Origin: Frankiales bacterium
GTDB lineage: Bacteria; Actinomycetota; Actinomycetes; Mycobacteriales; SCTD01
Direction of reading: 5' to 3'
Length of the DNA: 11,877 nucleotides
Assembly: GCA_025464795.1 (NCBI GenBank)
Contig: JAODNB010000179.1
Span: 1 to 11,877, forward strand
Shown here piece by piece: positions 1 through 8,780 of this stretch (its first letter is position 1; the number at the start of each line of letters is the position of its first letter). The position numbers were made by a program, and so were the translations under genes. Below the pieces are notes generated by a model that saw only the letters and a program-made list of their open reading frames with translations, ran no database searches and was not told where the DNA came from.

Positions 1-495
1 GTTCGAGCCGAGAAGGCCCGCGGCGACGCGCTGGCCGGGCCGGCCGGGTTGGAGGCCGTACAGGGTCCCGGGGTGACGGTGCGGTTGGACGACGCGCCGC
101 GCCCGAAGGACGGCGCGGCCCCGGCGAGCACCAACCCGGACGACCTCGTCGTGCACCAGCAGGACGTCCAGTCGGCCGTGAACGCGCTGTGGGCCGGCGG
201 TGCTGAGGCGATGACGCTCATGGGCGAGCGCGTGATCTCGACCAGCGCCGTGCGCTGCGTCGGCAACACCCTGCTCATCCAGGGGCGGCTCGTCGGGCCG
301 CCGTTCGTCATCCGCGCGATCGGCTCGCCGACGGCGATGCGCGACGCACTGGCAGTCGAGCCCGGGATCGCGCTGTTCCAGCGGTACGTCGAGGACTACG
401 GTCTCAGCTACAGCGTCACCACCGACAGGACCCTGAAGCTGCCTGCGTACGACGGGCCCCTGGACCTTGCTCACATCAACCGGACGGGACCCTGA
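1..495 (+). CDS. DUF881 family protein, 5'-truncated by the window edge
   Basis: The reading frame is open from base 1 to the TGA at 493-495, giving 164 visible residues; the true start lies upstream of the window. The C-terminal part carries the DUF881 pattern: GVTVRLDDAP, then NPDDLVVHQQDVQ, NALWAGGAEAM, ERVISTSAVRCVGN and GPPFVIRAIG. Family members usually have an N-terminal membrane segment and coiled coil, and that part is missing here. The biochemical role is unknown. In actinobacteria the gene typically sits between crgA and the trpG/pabA-pknB locus, so a link to envelope growth or division is an inference from neighbours only. It ends 3 bp before the sortase start, so the two are probably co-transcribed. 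A TTG at 49 could be read as a start, but the frame continues upstream and the family is longer, so I treat it as internal. Confidence 0.88.
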   Translation, partial: VRAEKARGDALAGPAGLEAVQGPGVTVRLDDAPRPKDGAAPASTNPDDLVVHQQDVQSAVNALWAGGAEAMTLMGERVISTSAVRCVGNTLLIQGRLVGPPFVIRAIGSPTAMRDALAVEPGIALFQRYVEDYGLSYSVTTDRTLKLPAYDGPLDLAHINRTGP

Positions 496-498
496 CGC

Positions 499-1179
499 GT
501 GGGTGATCGGATTCGCTGGCTCCTCCGAGGCATCGGCCAGCTGCTCATCACGGCGGGCGTGGTCGTCCTGCTGTTCTGCGTGTACGAGCTCGAGGTCACG
601 AACCTCTACACGAAGAAGGAGCAGAAGGCCCTCGACAAGACGCTGACCCAGCAGTGGGAGCAGCCGAACAAGCCCGTGCCGGTCACGCGGACGCAGCTCG
701 CCGCCTACGACGGCAAGGGCATCGCTCGCATCTACTTCCCCACGCTCGGGAAGAAGGAGGTGCACGTCGTCGTGGAAGGCGTCTCCCACGAGGACCTGAA
801 GAAGGGACCGGGCCACTACCCGGGGACGAGCCTGCCCGGCGCTGTCGGCAACGTGGTGATCAGCGGGCACCGCACGACCTACGGGGCCCCCTTCAACCGG
901 CTCGACGAGCTGAAGGTCGGAGCGCCGGTCGTGCTCGAGACGCGGTCGATGTTCTTCACGTACACGGTCAGGGGGCTCACGATCGTGCAGCCCGACGCCG
1001 TCGGTGAGACAGATCCGGTGCCCAACCAACCGACGGCGAAGCCGACTGAGAAGCTGCTCACCCTCACCACCTGCAACCCGAAGTACTCCGCCAGGACCCG
1101 GCTGGTCATCCGCGCGGTGATGTCGAGCTCGCTGGTCAAGGGCCCGGGCGTCGTGCCGCCAGCGCTGGAGGGCCGCTAG
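499..1179 (+). CDS. Class E sortase (membrane-anchored transpeptidase)
   Basis: This 226-residue protein starts at a GTG 3 bp after the DUF881 stop. It has one N-terminal membrane segment (about residues 10-29) and then a sortase domain (about 75-210). The catalytic triad is visible: His124 in VISGHRTTYGAPF, Cys192 in LTLTTCNP, and Arg201 in SARTRLVI. The TLTTC form and the Arg nine residues after the Cys fit class E (SrtE-like) enzymes of high-GC actinobacteria. Characterised members in Streptomyces cut LAXTG-type signals and attach proteins such as chaplins to peptidoglycan. The enzyme should act on the outer face of the membrane. No protein with a sorting signal is encoded in this window, so its substrates lie elsewhere. 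It shares an operon with DUF881 and a small membrane protein. No strong ribosome site precedes it, so translation may be coupled to DUF881. Confidence 0.93.
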   Translation: MGDRIRWLLRGIGQLLITAGVVVLLFCVYELEVTNLYTKKEQKALDKTLTQQWEQPNKPVPVTRTQLAAYDGKGIARIYFPTLGKKEVHVVVEGVSHEDLKKGPGHYPGTSLPGAVGNVVISGHRTTYGAPFNRLDELKVGAPVVLETRSMFFTYTVRGLTIVQPDAVGETDPVPNQPTAKPTEKLLTLTTCNPKYSARTRLVIRAVMSSSLVKGPGVVPPALEGR

Positions 1180-1392
1180 ATGTACGTCTGGATCTGGCGC
1201 CACCTCCCTGGCCCGCTCGCCGTGCGGCTGGTGCAGACGCTCGTGCTCCTCGCCGCCGCCGTGGCACTGCTGTTCTTCGTCGTCTTCCCGCGGGTCGAGC
1301 CGCTGCTGCCGTACTCCGACGTGACCGTGGCTCACTCCGACGACCCGGCGCCCGCCCCCTCCTCCCCTCCGGTCACCTCGCCCAGCCCCTAA
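1180..1392 (+). CDS. Small single-pass membrane protein, unknown function
   Basis: The ATG follows the sortase stop codon directly (TAG then ATG), and a GGAGGG ribosome site lies at 1167-1172, 7 bases upstream. The product has 70 residues: a Trp-rich, basic start (WIWRHLPG), one hydrophobic segment (about residues 17-36), and a Pro/Ser-rich tail with two Asp (about 52-70). The charge pattern suggests that the N-terminus is inside and the tail outside. I recognise no domain and assign no function. Its tight coupling to the sortase suggests a partner or accessory role, but this is only an inference from position. The TAA stop at 1390-1392 overlaps a possible -10 box (TAAGAT, 1390-1395) that could serve the next gene. 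Confidence 0.75.
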   Translation: MYVWIWRHLPGPLAVRLVQTLVLLAAAVALLFFVVFPRVEPLLPYSDVTVAHSDDPAPAPSSPPVTSPSP

Positions 1393-1461
1393 GATCGGCA
1401 CGGCCCGCGCCCGGGTCCCCCCACGACTGCCGCACCCGCCTGTGACCCGAGAGGCCCTGCT

Positions 1462-3474
1462 GTGCCCGCCCCCGTGAAGAAGGCCCCGTCCAAGACCGCA
1501 GCTGCGAAGACCGCAGGCGCCAAGACGGCAGCTGCCCCAGCCGCGCCCGCTCCCGCGGCGACCTACGCCGGTATGCCGTGGACGGCGAGCTACCCGCCCG
1601 GCGTTCCGACGACGTACGAGTTCCCGCGGTTCGCCGTGACGCGGCTCCTCGACGACGCCACCACGTCCTTCCCGAGCTCCGTCGCGCTCGCCTTCCTCGG
1701 GGCCAAGATCACCTACAAGGAGCTGAAGCACCAGGTGGACCAGCTCGCGGGTGCGCTGGCCGGTCTCGGTGTGACCAAGGGCGACCGCGTCGCACTCGTC
1801 CTGCCGAACTGCCCGCAGAACGTCATCGCGTTCTTCGCCACCCTGCGCCTCGGCGCAGTCGTCGTCGAGCACAACCCGCTGTACACCGAGGCAGAGCTGC
1901 GCCACCAGCTCGCGGACTGCGGGGCGAAGGTCGTCATCTGCCTGGACCGCGTCTACGAGACCGTGGCCAAGGTGAAGGCGGACACGTCCGTCGAGCACGT
2001 CATCACGACGTCGCTGGTGGACTACCTGCCGGCGACGGCCCGGCTCAAGCTGAAGCTGCCGGTGAAGAAGGCGAAGAAGCAGCGCGCTGAGATCGCCGCC
2101 CCCGTGCCGAAGGGCGCTGCGGTGAAGGACTTCGCCGGGCTGCTCAAGGGGGCGGCCGCGCACACCCGCCAGACGCCGGTCGAGGGAGACGACCTCGCGC
2201 TGCTTCAGTACACCGGGGGCACGACGGGGCTGTCCAAGGGCGCCATGCTCAGCCACGGCAACCTCGTGGCGAACGCGTACATGAACCGGCTCTGGGACAC
2301 CGAGGCGAGGGCCGGCAAGGAGGTCACCCTGGCGGTGCTCCCGCTGTTCCACGCCTACGGGCTCACGGTCGCGATGACCAACACCATCCTGCTCGGCGGC
2401 ACGCTCGTGCTGCTGCCGAGGTTCGACCTGGACCTGGTCTTCAAGGCGATCGACGAGCACAAGCCCACGCTGTTCCCGGGCGTTCCTCCCATCTACAAGG
2501 CGATCGCCGACAGCCCCAAGGCGAAGTCGCACGACCTCAAGAGCATCCGGCTCTGCGTCTCCGGGGCCATGAAGCTCCCCAGCGAGATCAAGGACCAGTT
2601 CACGAAGATCTCCGGCGCGACCCTCATCGAGGGGTACGGCATGACGGAGACCTCGCCGTCGACGCACGCCAACCCGACCCACGGGCCGGGCAAGGAGGGC
2701 AGCATCGGGCTGCCGCTGCCCGGCACCCAGTGCAAGGTCGTCGAGCAGGACGACCCCTCCAAGCTCGTCCCGGTCGGCTCGCCGGGGGAGCTGGCGATCG
2801 CCGGCCCTCAGGTGTTCTCGGGCTACTGGGGTCGGGAGGACCAGGAGGGGGTCTTCACCTCCGACGGCTACGTGCTCACCGGCGACATCGCGGTCATGGA
2901 CGAGGACGGCTACTTCACGATCGTCGATCGCAAGAAGGAGCTGATCATCGCCGGCGGGTTCAACATCTACCCCTCGGAGGTGGAGGAGGTCCTGTTCGGG
3001 CTCAGCGGGGTTGCCGACGCAGTGGTGATCGGGGTCCCCGACAAGTACCGCGGGGAGACCGTGAAGGCGTTCGTGGTTCTTGCCGCCGGTGCGAAGCTCA
3101 CGGAGGAGGACGTCATCACGCACTGCGCCGCCTCTCTCACGGCGTACAAGGTCCCTAAGCTCGTCGAGTTCCGCACCGAGCTCCCGCGGACGAGCGTCGG
3201 CAAGGTGCTGCGTCGCGTGCTCGTCGAGGAGGAGCGCGTGAAGGCGGCCGGTGCCGCTGAGGCGAAGCCCGCGTCCGTCCCCTCCTCCGCCCCCAAGGCC
3301 AAGGCGGTCTCGCTCGACAAGGCGCCCGCGCCCGTCAAGAAGGCACCCGCGAAGAAGGCTGCCGCGCCCGCGAAGAAGGCGACCGCTGCAAAGGTCCCAG
3401 CGAAGAAGGCCGCGCCCGCCAAGAAGGCCGTGCCCGCGAAGAAGACCACCGCGAAGAAGGCCACCGGGAAGTAG
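1462..3474 (+). CDS. Long-chain acyl-CoA synthetase (FadD-type) with Lys/Ala/Pro-rich ends
   Basis: This 670-residue enzyme of the AMP-forming adenylate family should activate a fatty acid with ATP and load it onto CoA. The GTG start has a GAGAGG ribosome site at 1449-1454, 7 bases upstream. The ATP/AMP loop is YTGGTTGLSKG (residues 250-260). Other family motifs are YGMTETSP (392-399), GDIAVMDEDGYF (474-485), GFNIYPSEVEEV (499-510) and PRTSVGK with the C-domain Lys at 581. The core spans about 35-592. It is flanked by low-complexity ends rich in Lys, Ala and Pro: about residues 1-33, and about 594-670 with repeated KKA units. These resemble the tails of histone-like proteins such as mycobacterial HupB. 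Acyl-CoA synthetases normally end soon after the catalytic Lys. Chain-length specificity cannot be read from the sequence. A weak -10 box at 1390-1395 could drive it separately from the sortase genes. Confidence 0.93.
   Translation: MPAPVKKAPSKTAAAKTAGAKTAAAPAAPAPAATYAGMPWTASYPPGVPTTYEFPRFAVTRLLDDATTSFPSSVALAFLGAKITYKELKHQVDQLAGALAGLGVTKGDRVALVLPNCPQNVIAFFATLRLGAVVVEHNPLYTEAELRHQLADCGAKVVICLDRVYETVAKVKADTSVEHVITTSLVDYLPATARLKLKLPVKKAKKQRAEIAAPVPKGAAVKDFAGLLKGAAAHTRQTPVEGDDLALLQYTGGTTGLSKGAMLSHGNLVANAYMNRLWDTEARAGKEVTLAVLPLFHAYGLTVAMTNTILLGGTLVLLPRFDLDLVFKAIDEHKPTLFPGVPPIYKAIADSPKAKSHDLKSIRLCVSGAMKLPSEIKDQFTKISGATLIEGYGMTETSPSTHANPTHGPGKEGSIGLPLPGTQCKVVEQDDPSKLVPVGSPGELAIAGPQVFSGYWGREDQEGVFTSDGYVLTGDIAVMDEDGYFTIVDRKKELIIAGGFNIYPSEVEEVLFGLSGVADAVVIGVPDKYRGETVKAFVVLAAGAKLTEEDVITHCAASLTAYKVPKLVEFRTELPRTSVGKVLRRVLVEEERVKAAGAAEAKPASVPSSAPKAKAVSLDKAPAPVKKAPAKKAAAPAKKATAAKVPAKKAAPAKKAVPAKKTTAKKATGK
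3322..3471 (+). repeat. Degenerate KKA-coding repeat in the acyl-CoA synthetase tail
   Basis: The last 50 codons of the synthetase are built from imperfect copies of a short unit coding for P-A-K-K-A. Seven KKA or KKT units fall between residues 626 and 667, and 16 of the last 50 residues are Lys. At DNA level the shared core is gcgaagaaggc with small variations, so slippage or unequal exchange could change its length. A related PVKKAP element recurs near the N-terminus (residues 4-9, bases about 1471-1488). Confidence 0.85.
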
Positions 3475-3485
3475 GCCCGTCTCGG

Positions 3486-3511
3486 GCCCCGCACGCGATC
3501 GGGTGCGGGGC
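3486..3511 (+). terminator. Hairpin terminator after the acyl-CoA synthetase gene
   Basis: A perfect 9-bp stem pairs gccccgcac (3486-3494) with gtgcggggc (3503-3511) around an 8-base loop. It begins 11 bases after the synthetase stop codon. No U-run follows, which is common for actinobacterial terminators. It separates the synthetase from the amidotransferase, consistent with a new promoter at 3536-3566. Confidence 0.7.
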
Positions 3512-3535
3512 ATCTGATGAGGTGCCCGCCCTGCG

Positions 3536-3566
3536 AGGACAGGCAGCGCTGGCAAGGCCGTACCGT
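3536..3566 (+). promoter_or_regulatory. Candidate promoter for the amidotransferase gene
   Basis: A -10-like TACCGT lies at 3561-3566 (TANNNT form). A partial -35 match, AGGACA (3536-3541), lies 19 bases upstream. The spacing places the likely transcription start at or next to the GTG start codon at 3573, implying a leaderless mRNA. The same TACCGT hexamer precedes the tRNA-Leu. The call rests on motif and spacing alone. Confidence 0.45.
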
Positions 3567-3572
3567 GGTCGG

Positions 3573-4217
3573 GTGGCCCGCATCCTCGTCGTGGACAACT
3601 ACGACAGCTTCGTGTTCAACCTGGTGCAGTACCTCGGCCAGCTCGGGGCGGACACCGTCGTGGTGCGCAACGACGTCGTGGCGGCCGACGACCTGGCCGG
3701 CTACGACGGGGTGCTGCTGTCCCCGGGGCCTGGTACGCCGGAGAACGCCGGCGCGTGCATCGAGCTGGTCGGGGTCGCCGCGGAGACGGGCATCCCGCTG
3801 CTCGGGGTGTGCCTCGGCCACCAGGCGATCGCGGTCGCCTACGGCGCGACGGTCAGCCGTGCTCCGGAGCTGCTGCACGGCAAGACGAGCGAGGTGTACC
3901 ACCAGCAAGGAGGCGTCCTGCACGAGCTGCCGAGCCCGTTCACCGCTACCCGCTACCACTCCCTCGCGGTCGAGGAGGACACGTTGCCACCCGAGCTGCA
4001 GGTCACGGGCCGTACGGAGGGCGGTGTGGTCATGGCGATCCGGCACCGGGACAAGGCGATCGAGGGCGTGCAGTTCCACCCCGAGTCGGTCCTGACCCAA
4101 GGCGGGCACCTGATGCTGGCGCAGTGGTTGAAGCAGTGCGGAGACGACGCAGCGACTGCCCTCGCCCCCGAGCTTGCCGCGCGGGTCGAGGACAAGCGGC
4201 TGTCAGCTTTCGCCTGA
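3573..4217 (+). CDS. pabA: Aminodeoxychorismate/anthranilate synthase, glutamine amidotransferase subunit
   Basis: This 214-residue class I glutamine amidotransferase releases ammonia from glutamine for a chorismate-using partner, in folate (PabA) or tryptophan (TrpG) synthesis. Visible landmarks are VDNYDSFVFNL near the start, LSPGPGTP (49-56), the nucleophile Cys80 in GVCLGHQAI, and the catalytic His169 and Glu171 in VQFHPES. I chose the GTG at 3573 because MARILVVDNYDSF matches the family start; an in-frame GTG at 3522 would add 17 residues unlike the family. No good ribosome site precedes 3573, which fits leaderless translation. PabA and TrpG cannot be separated reliably from one sequence, and some actinobacterial copies may serve both pathways. 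The gene converges on pknB with only 5 bp between the stop codons. No chorismate-binding partner subunit is encoded in this window. Confidence 0.93.
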   Translation: MARILVVDNYDSFVFNLVQYLGQLGADTVVVRNDVVAADDLAGYDGVLLSPGPGTPENAGACIELVGVAAETGIPLLGVCLGHQAIAVAYGATVSRAPELLHGKTSEVYHQQGGVLHELPSPFTATRYHSLAVEEDTLPPELQVTGRTEGGVVMAIRHRDKAIEGVQFHPESVLTQGGHLMLAQWLKQCGDDAATALAPELAARVEDKRLSAFA

Positions 4218-4222
4218 GGGCG

Positions 4223-5880
<1,658 letters not shown>

Positions 5881-5884
<4 letters not shown>

Positions 5885-7344
5885 AGGCCCAGCACCGCCT
5901 TCATGACCTCACGGGCGATGGGGGCCGCGACCTTGCCGCCGGTCGCGTCGGAGCCGAGCGAGCCGCCGTCCTCGACGAGGACCGCGACAGCCACCCGCGG
6001 GTTGACGGCAGGGGCGAAGCCGATGAACCAGGCGTGGGGAGCGGCGCCCTTGAGGTGCTGTGCAGTGCCGGTCTTGCCGGCGACCCGGACACCGTGGATC
6101 TGAGCGCTGGTGCCGGTCCCCTTGTCGACCACGAGCTCCATCATCGCGGTGAGCGTCTGCGCGACGCTCGGTGACACGGCGGTCGAGTACTCCGTCGGGG
6201 TCGTCACATCCAGGCGCGCGAGGTCCGGCGCCTCGACCTCCTTCACGAGGTAGGGCCGCATGACCTTCCCGTTGTTCGCGATGCCGGCGGCGACCATGGC
6301 CATCTGCAGCGGGGTGACCCGCACGTCGTACTGGCCGATGGCCGACTGGGCCTCTTGCGCCTTGGTCAGGTCGTCGGGGAAGACGGAGTCGGCGACGGGC
6401 TGCGGCAGCCGCAGCGAGGTGTCCCCGAAGCCGAACAGCTGGGCCTGTTTGCGGATCCGGTCGGCACCGAGGGTGATGCCGAGCTGCCCGAACGCGGTGT
6501 TGCACGAGATCTGCAGGGCGTGCTCGAGGGTGTCGGTCTTGCCGTCACCGCAGGTCTCGCCCCCGAAGTTCCCGAGGTTCGCCGTCGTCCCGGGCAGGTC
6601 GAGGGTCTGCGGGGAGGGGATCCGGGTGGTCGGTGTCAGGCCGCTGCCGAGCGCCGCCGCGGAGGTGATGACCTTGAAGGTCGAGCCAGGAGGGTAGGTC
6701 CGCTCGACCCCGCGGTTCACCAGCGGGTCCGCGTCCGAGCCGAGCAGGGCCTTGTACGACGACCGGATCTTCGTCGGGTCGTGCGAGGAGAGGGTGGCCG
6801 GGTCGTAGGACGGGGTGGTCGCTTCGGCGAGGACCGCACCGGTGCGCGGGTCCAGGGCTACCACCGCGCCGACCTTGCCCTTCAGGCCGGAGTACGCGGC
6901 CTGCTGCGCTGCGCCGTTGATGGTCAGCACGACCGACCCACCGACGATCTTGCGGCCGGTGATGTAGTCCGACAGCCGCCGCACGAACAGCCGATCGTCG
7001 GTGCCGTCGAGGATCGGGTTCTCCTGCCGCTCGATGCCGCTGTAGCCGTACACGAGCGAGGCGTAGCCGGTCAGCGGCGCGTACACGTCGCCGCCGGGGT
7101 AGGTGCGCAGGTACTTCAGGGTGTCGGTGGTCGGCACCGACTGTGCGACGGCCTGGCGTCCCTTGCCGCTGCCGATGACGATCGGTCCGCGCTGGCGGTC
7201 GTAGGTGCGCAGCAGGACGCGCCGGTTCCGCGGGTCGTTGCGGTAGTCCTTGGCCTTGACCACCTGCACCCAGTTCGCCTGGAACAGCAGCAGTCCGAAC
7301 AGCAGCAGGCAGGCGACGGCCACCCGGCGGATGGGACGGTTCAC
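5881..7344 (-). CDS. pbpA: Class B penicillin-binding protein (transpeptidase)
   Basis: This 487-residue peptidoglycan D,D-transpeptidase is close in length to mycobacterial PbpA. It has one N-terminal membrane segment (about 7-22), a dimerisation-type domain (about 35-130) and a transpeptidase domain (about 155-485). The active-site motifs are STFK (221-224, nucleophile Ser221, Lys224), SCN (280-282) and KTGT (424-427). No glycosyltransferase domain is present, as expected for class B; that activity should come from the RodA encoded just upstream. I chose the GTG at 7344 because MNRPIRRVAV matches the family start and overlaps the rodA stop by 4 nt (GTGA). A frame extending to 7626 lies inside rodA and is rejected. 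Cys265 and Cys281 flank a loop near the active site and might form a disulfide. The 3' end overlaps pknB by 4 nt. Confidence 0.96.
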
Positions 7345-8780
7345 CCGCGCTTCACCACCGTCGTCAGGGCTTCCTGCAAGGTGGCACGTGCGGTGGCGGG
7401 GCTGACGGGGGCCGGGGCCGGCCGCCTGGCGGCGTCGCTGATGCGCAGCAGCAGCGCGACGAGCACGTAGTTGCTGACGACGGAGGAGCCGCCGTAGGAC
7501 AACCACGGGAGCGTCACGCCGGTCAGCGGGATGAGCCCGGTGACGCCGCCCGCGATGACGAAGACCTGGAGGGCAAGAGCGAAGGACAAGCCGGCGGCCA
7601 GCAGCTTGCCGAACGAGTCGCGGCACGACAGCGAGGTCCTAAGCCCCCGCTCGACGATGAGACCGAACAGGACGAGCACGGCCATCACGCCGACGAGGCC
7701 GAGCTCCTCACCGATGGCCGCCAGGATGAAGTCGGTCTTGGCGAAGGGCACCGTGTTGGGGCTGCCCTCTCCGAGCCCGGTGCCGAAGATGCCTCCCGAG
7801 CCCATCCCGAAGAACCCTTGGACGAGCTGGTAGCCCTGGCCGGCGCTGTCGGCGAAGGGGTGCAGCCAGGTGTCGACGCGCTTGTGCACGTGGCCGAACA
7901 GCGAGTACGCAGCGAAGCTCGAGCCGAGGAACAGCAGCATGCCGATGAGCAGCCACGAGGTCCGCTCCGTGGCGACGTAGAGCATCACGACGAAGATGCC
8001 GAAGAACAGCAGGCTCGAGCCGAGGTCCTTCTCGCGGGTCAGGACGGCGATCGACGCCGCCCAGGCGACCAGCACCGGCCCGAGGTCCCGGGCCCGAGGC
8101 AGGTCGATCCGCAGCACGCGACGACTGGCGAGCGACAGCACGTCGCGCTTGCTCACGAGGAAGCTCGCGAAGAACACCATCAGCAGGATCTTGGCGATCT
8201 CACTGGGCTGCAGGGTGATGGGACCCAGGCGGATCCACAGCCGGGCGCCGTTGATGGTGGCCCCGACGCCGGGGATGGCCGGCAGCAGCAGCAGGACGAG
8301 GCCAGCGGCCGCGCAGGTGTAGGCGTACCGCGCGAGCCGGGTGTGGTCGCGGATGACGACGAGGAAGGCCACGAACAGCAGGACGCCGATGGTGGTCCAC
8401 ACGAGCTGCAGCGGGGCGTCGGCCCGAGGCACGGCCCGGCCGGCCTGCCGGGCCTTGTCGGCGACGGCGAGGTCGAGCCGGCGGACCATGACGAGGCCCA
8501 GCCCGTTGAGGAGGGCCACGCACGGCAGGATCAGCGGGTCGGCGTACGGGGCGACCCGGCGCACGGCGACGTGGGCGACGGCGTAAAGGGCCCCGAGGCC
8601 GAGTCCGTAGGTGAGGGTGCCGCGAGGGAGCGTCCCGTTCTGGGAGATGCCTACGGCGGCGTAGCCGATGACCGCAAGGGCAGTCGCGAACGCGAGCAGG
8701 GTGAGCTCGGTGCCTCGCCCCGTACGGCCTGGTCGTTCCGGGATCCGCGCGGCGGGGAGTCCTACGGCGGGGGCGCTCAC
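7341..8780 (-). CDS. rodA: SEDS-family peptidoglycan glycosyltransferase (RodA/FtsW)
   Basis: This 479-residue polytopic membrane protein has about 10-12 hydrophobic segments. It polymerises lipid II into glycan strands and normally works with a class B PBP, here PbpA. Family signatures are QPSE (191-194), REKDLGSS (249-256), GFFGMGSGGIFGTGLG (322-337), and KTDFILAAIGEELG (348-361). In the last, Asp350 matches the essential Asp of SEDS enzymes. GVTLPWLSYGGSS (421-433) lies near the end. RodA and FtsW are hard to separate by sequence; pairing with pbpA inside the pstP-pknB operon supports RodA. The N-terminal 25 residues are basic and Pro-rich, hence cytoplasmic. The GTG start overlaps the pstP stop by 4 nt, and no clear ribosome site precedes it, so translation is probably coupled to pstP. 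Confidence 0.95.
   Translation of the reverse strand: MSAPAVGLPAARIPERPGRTGRGTELTLLAFATALAVIGYAAVGISQNGTLPRGTLTYGLGLGALYAVAHVAVRRVAPYADPLILPCVALLNGLGLVMVRRLDLAVADKARQAGRAVPRADAPLQLVWTTIGVLLFVAFLVVIRDHTRLARYAYTCAAAGLVLLLLPAIPGVGATINGARLWIRLGPITLQPSEIAKILLMVFFASFLVSKRDVLSLASRRVLRIDLPRARDLGPVLVAWAASIAVLTREKDLGSSLLFFGIFVVMLYVATERTSWLLIGMLLFLGSSFAAYSLFGHVHKRVDTWLHPFADSAGQGYQLVQGFFGMGSGGIFGTGLGEGSPNTVPFAKTDFILAAIGEELGLVGVMAVLVLFGLIVERGLRTSLSCRDSFGKLLAAGLSFALALQVFVIAGGVTGLIPLTGVTLPWLSYGGSSVVSNYVLVALLLRISDAARRPAPAPVSPATARATLQEALTTVVKRG

Noticed and set aside
3322..3471. CRISPR or satellite array in the repetitive end of the synthetase gene
   Set aside because: The repeats are in-frame, degenerate and explained by KKA-rich protein coding; there are no spacers of uniform length.
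3522..3572. Earlier GTG start for pabA
   Set aside because: The added 17 residues do not match the family, and the predicted promoter lies inside this stretch.
2967..4109. Minus-strand open frame opposite the acyl-CoA synthetase tail and pabA
   Set aside because: It spans the terminator and promoter region and mirrors two well-supported plus-strand genes; its Ala/Phe-rich stretch is just the complement of the Lys/Ala repeat.
6355..7470. Plus-strand open frame antisense to pbpA
   Set aside because: No recognisable family or ribosome site, and the opposite strand carries an intact PBP with all catalytic motifs.
7345..7626. N-terminal extension of pbpA
   Set aside because: It lies within rodA coding sequence. 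The GTG at 7344 gives a family-like start and a GTGA overlap matching the other junctions.
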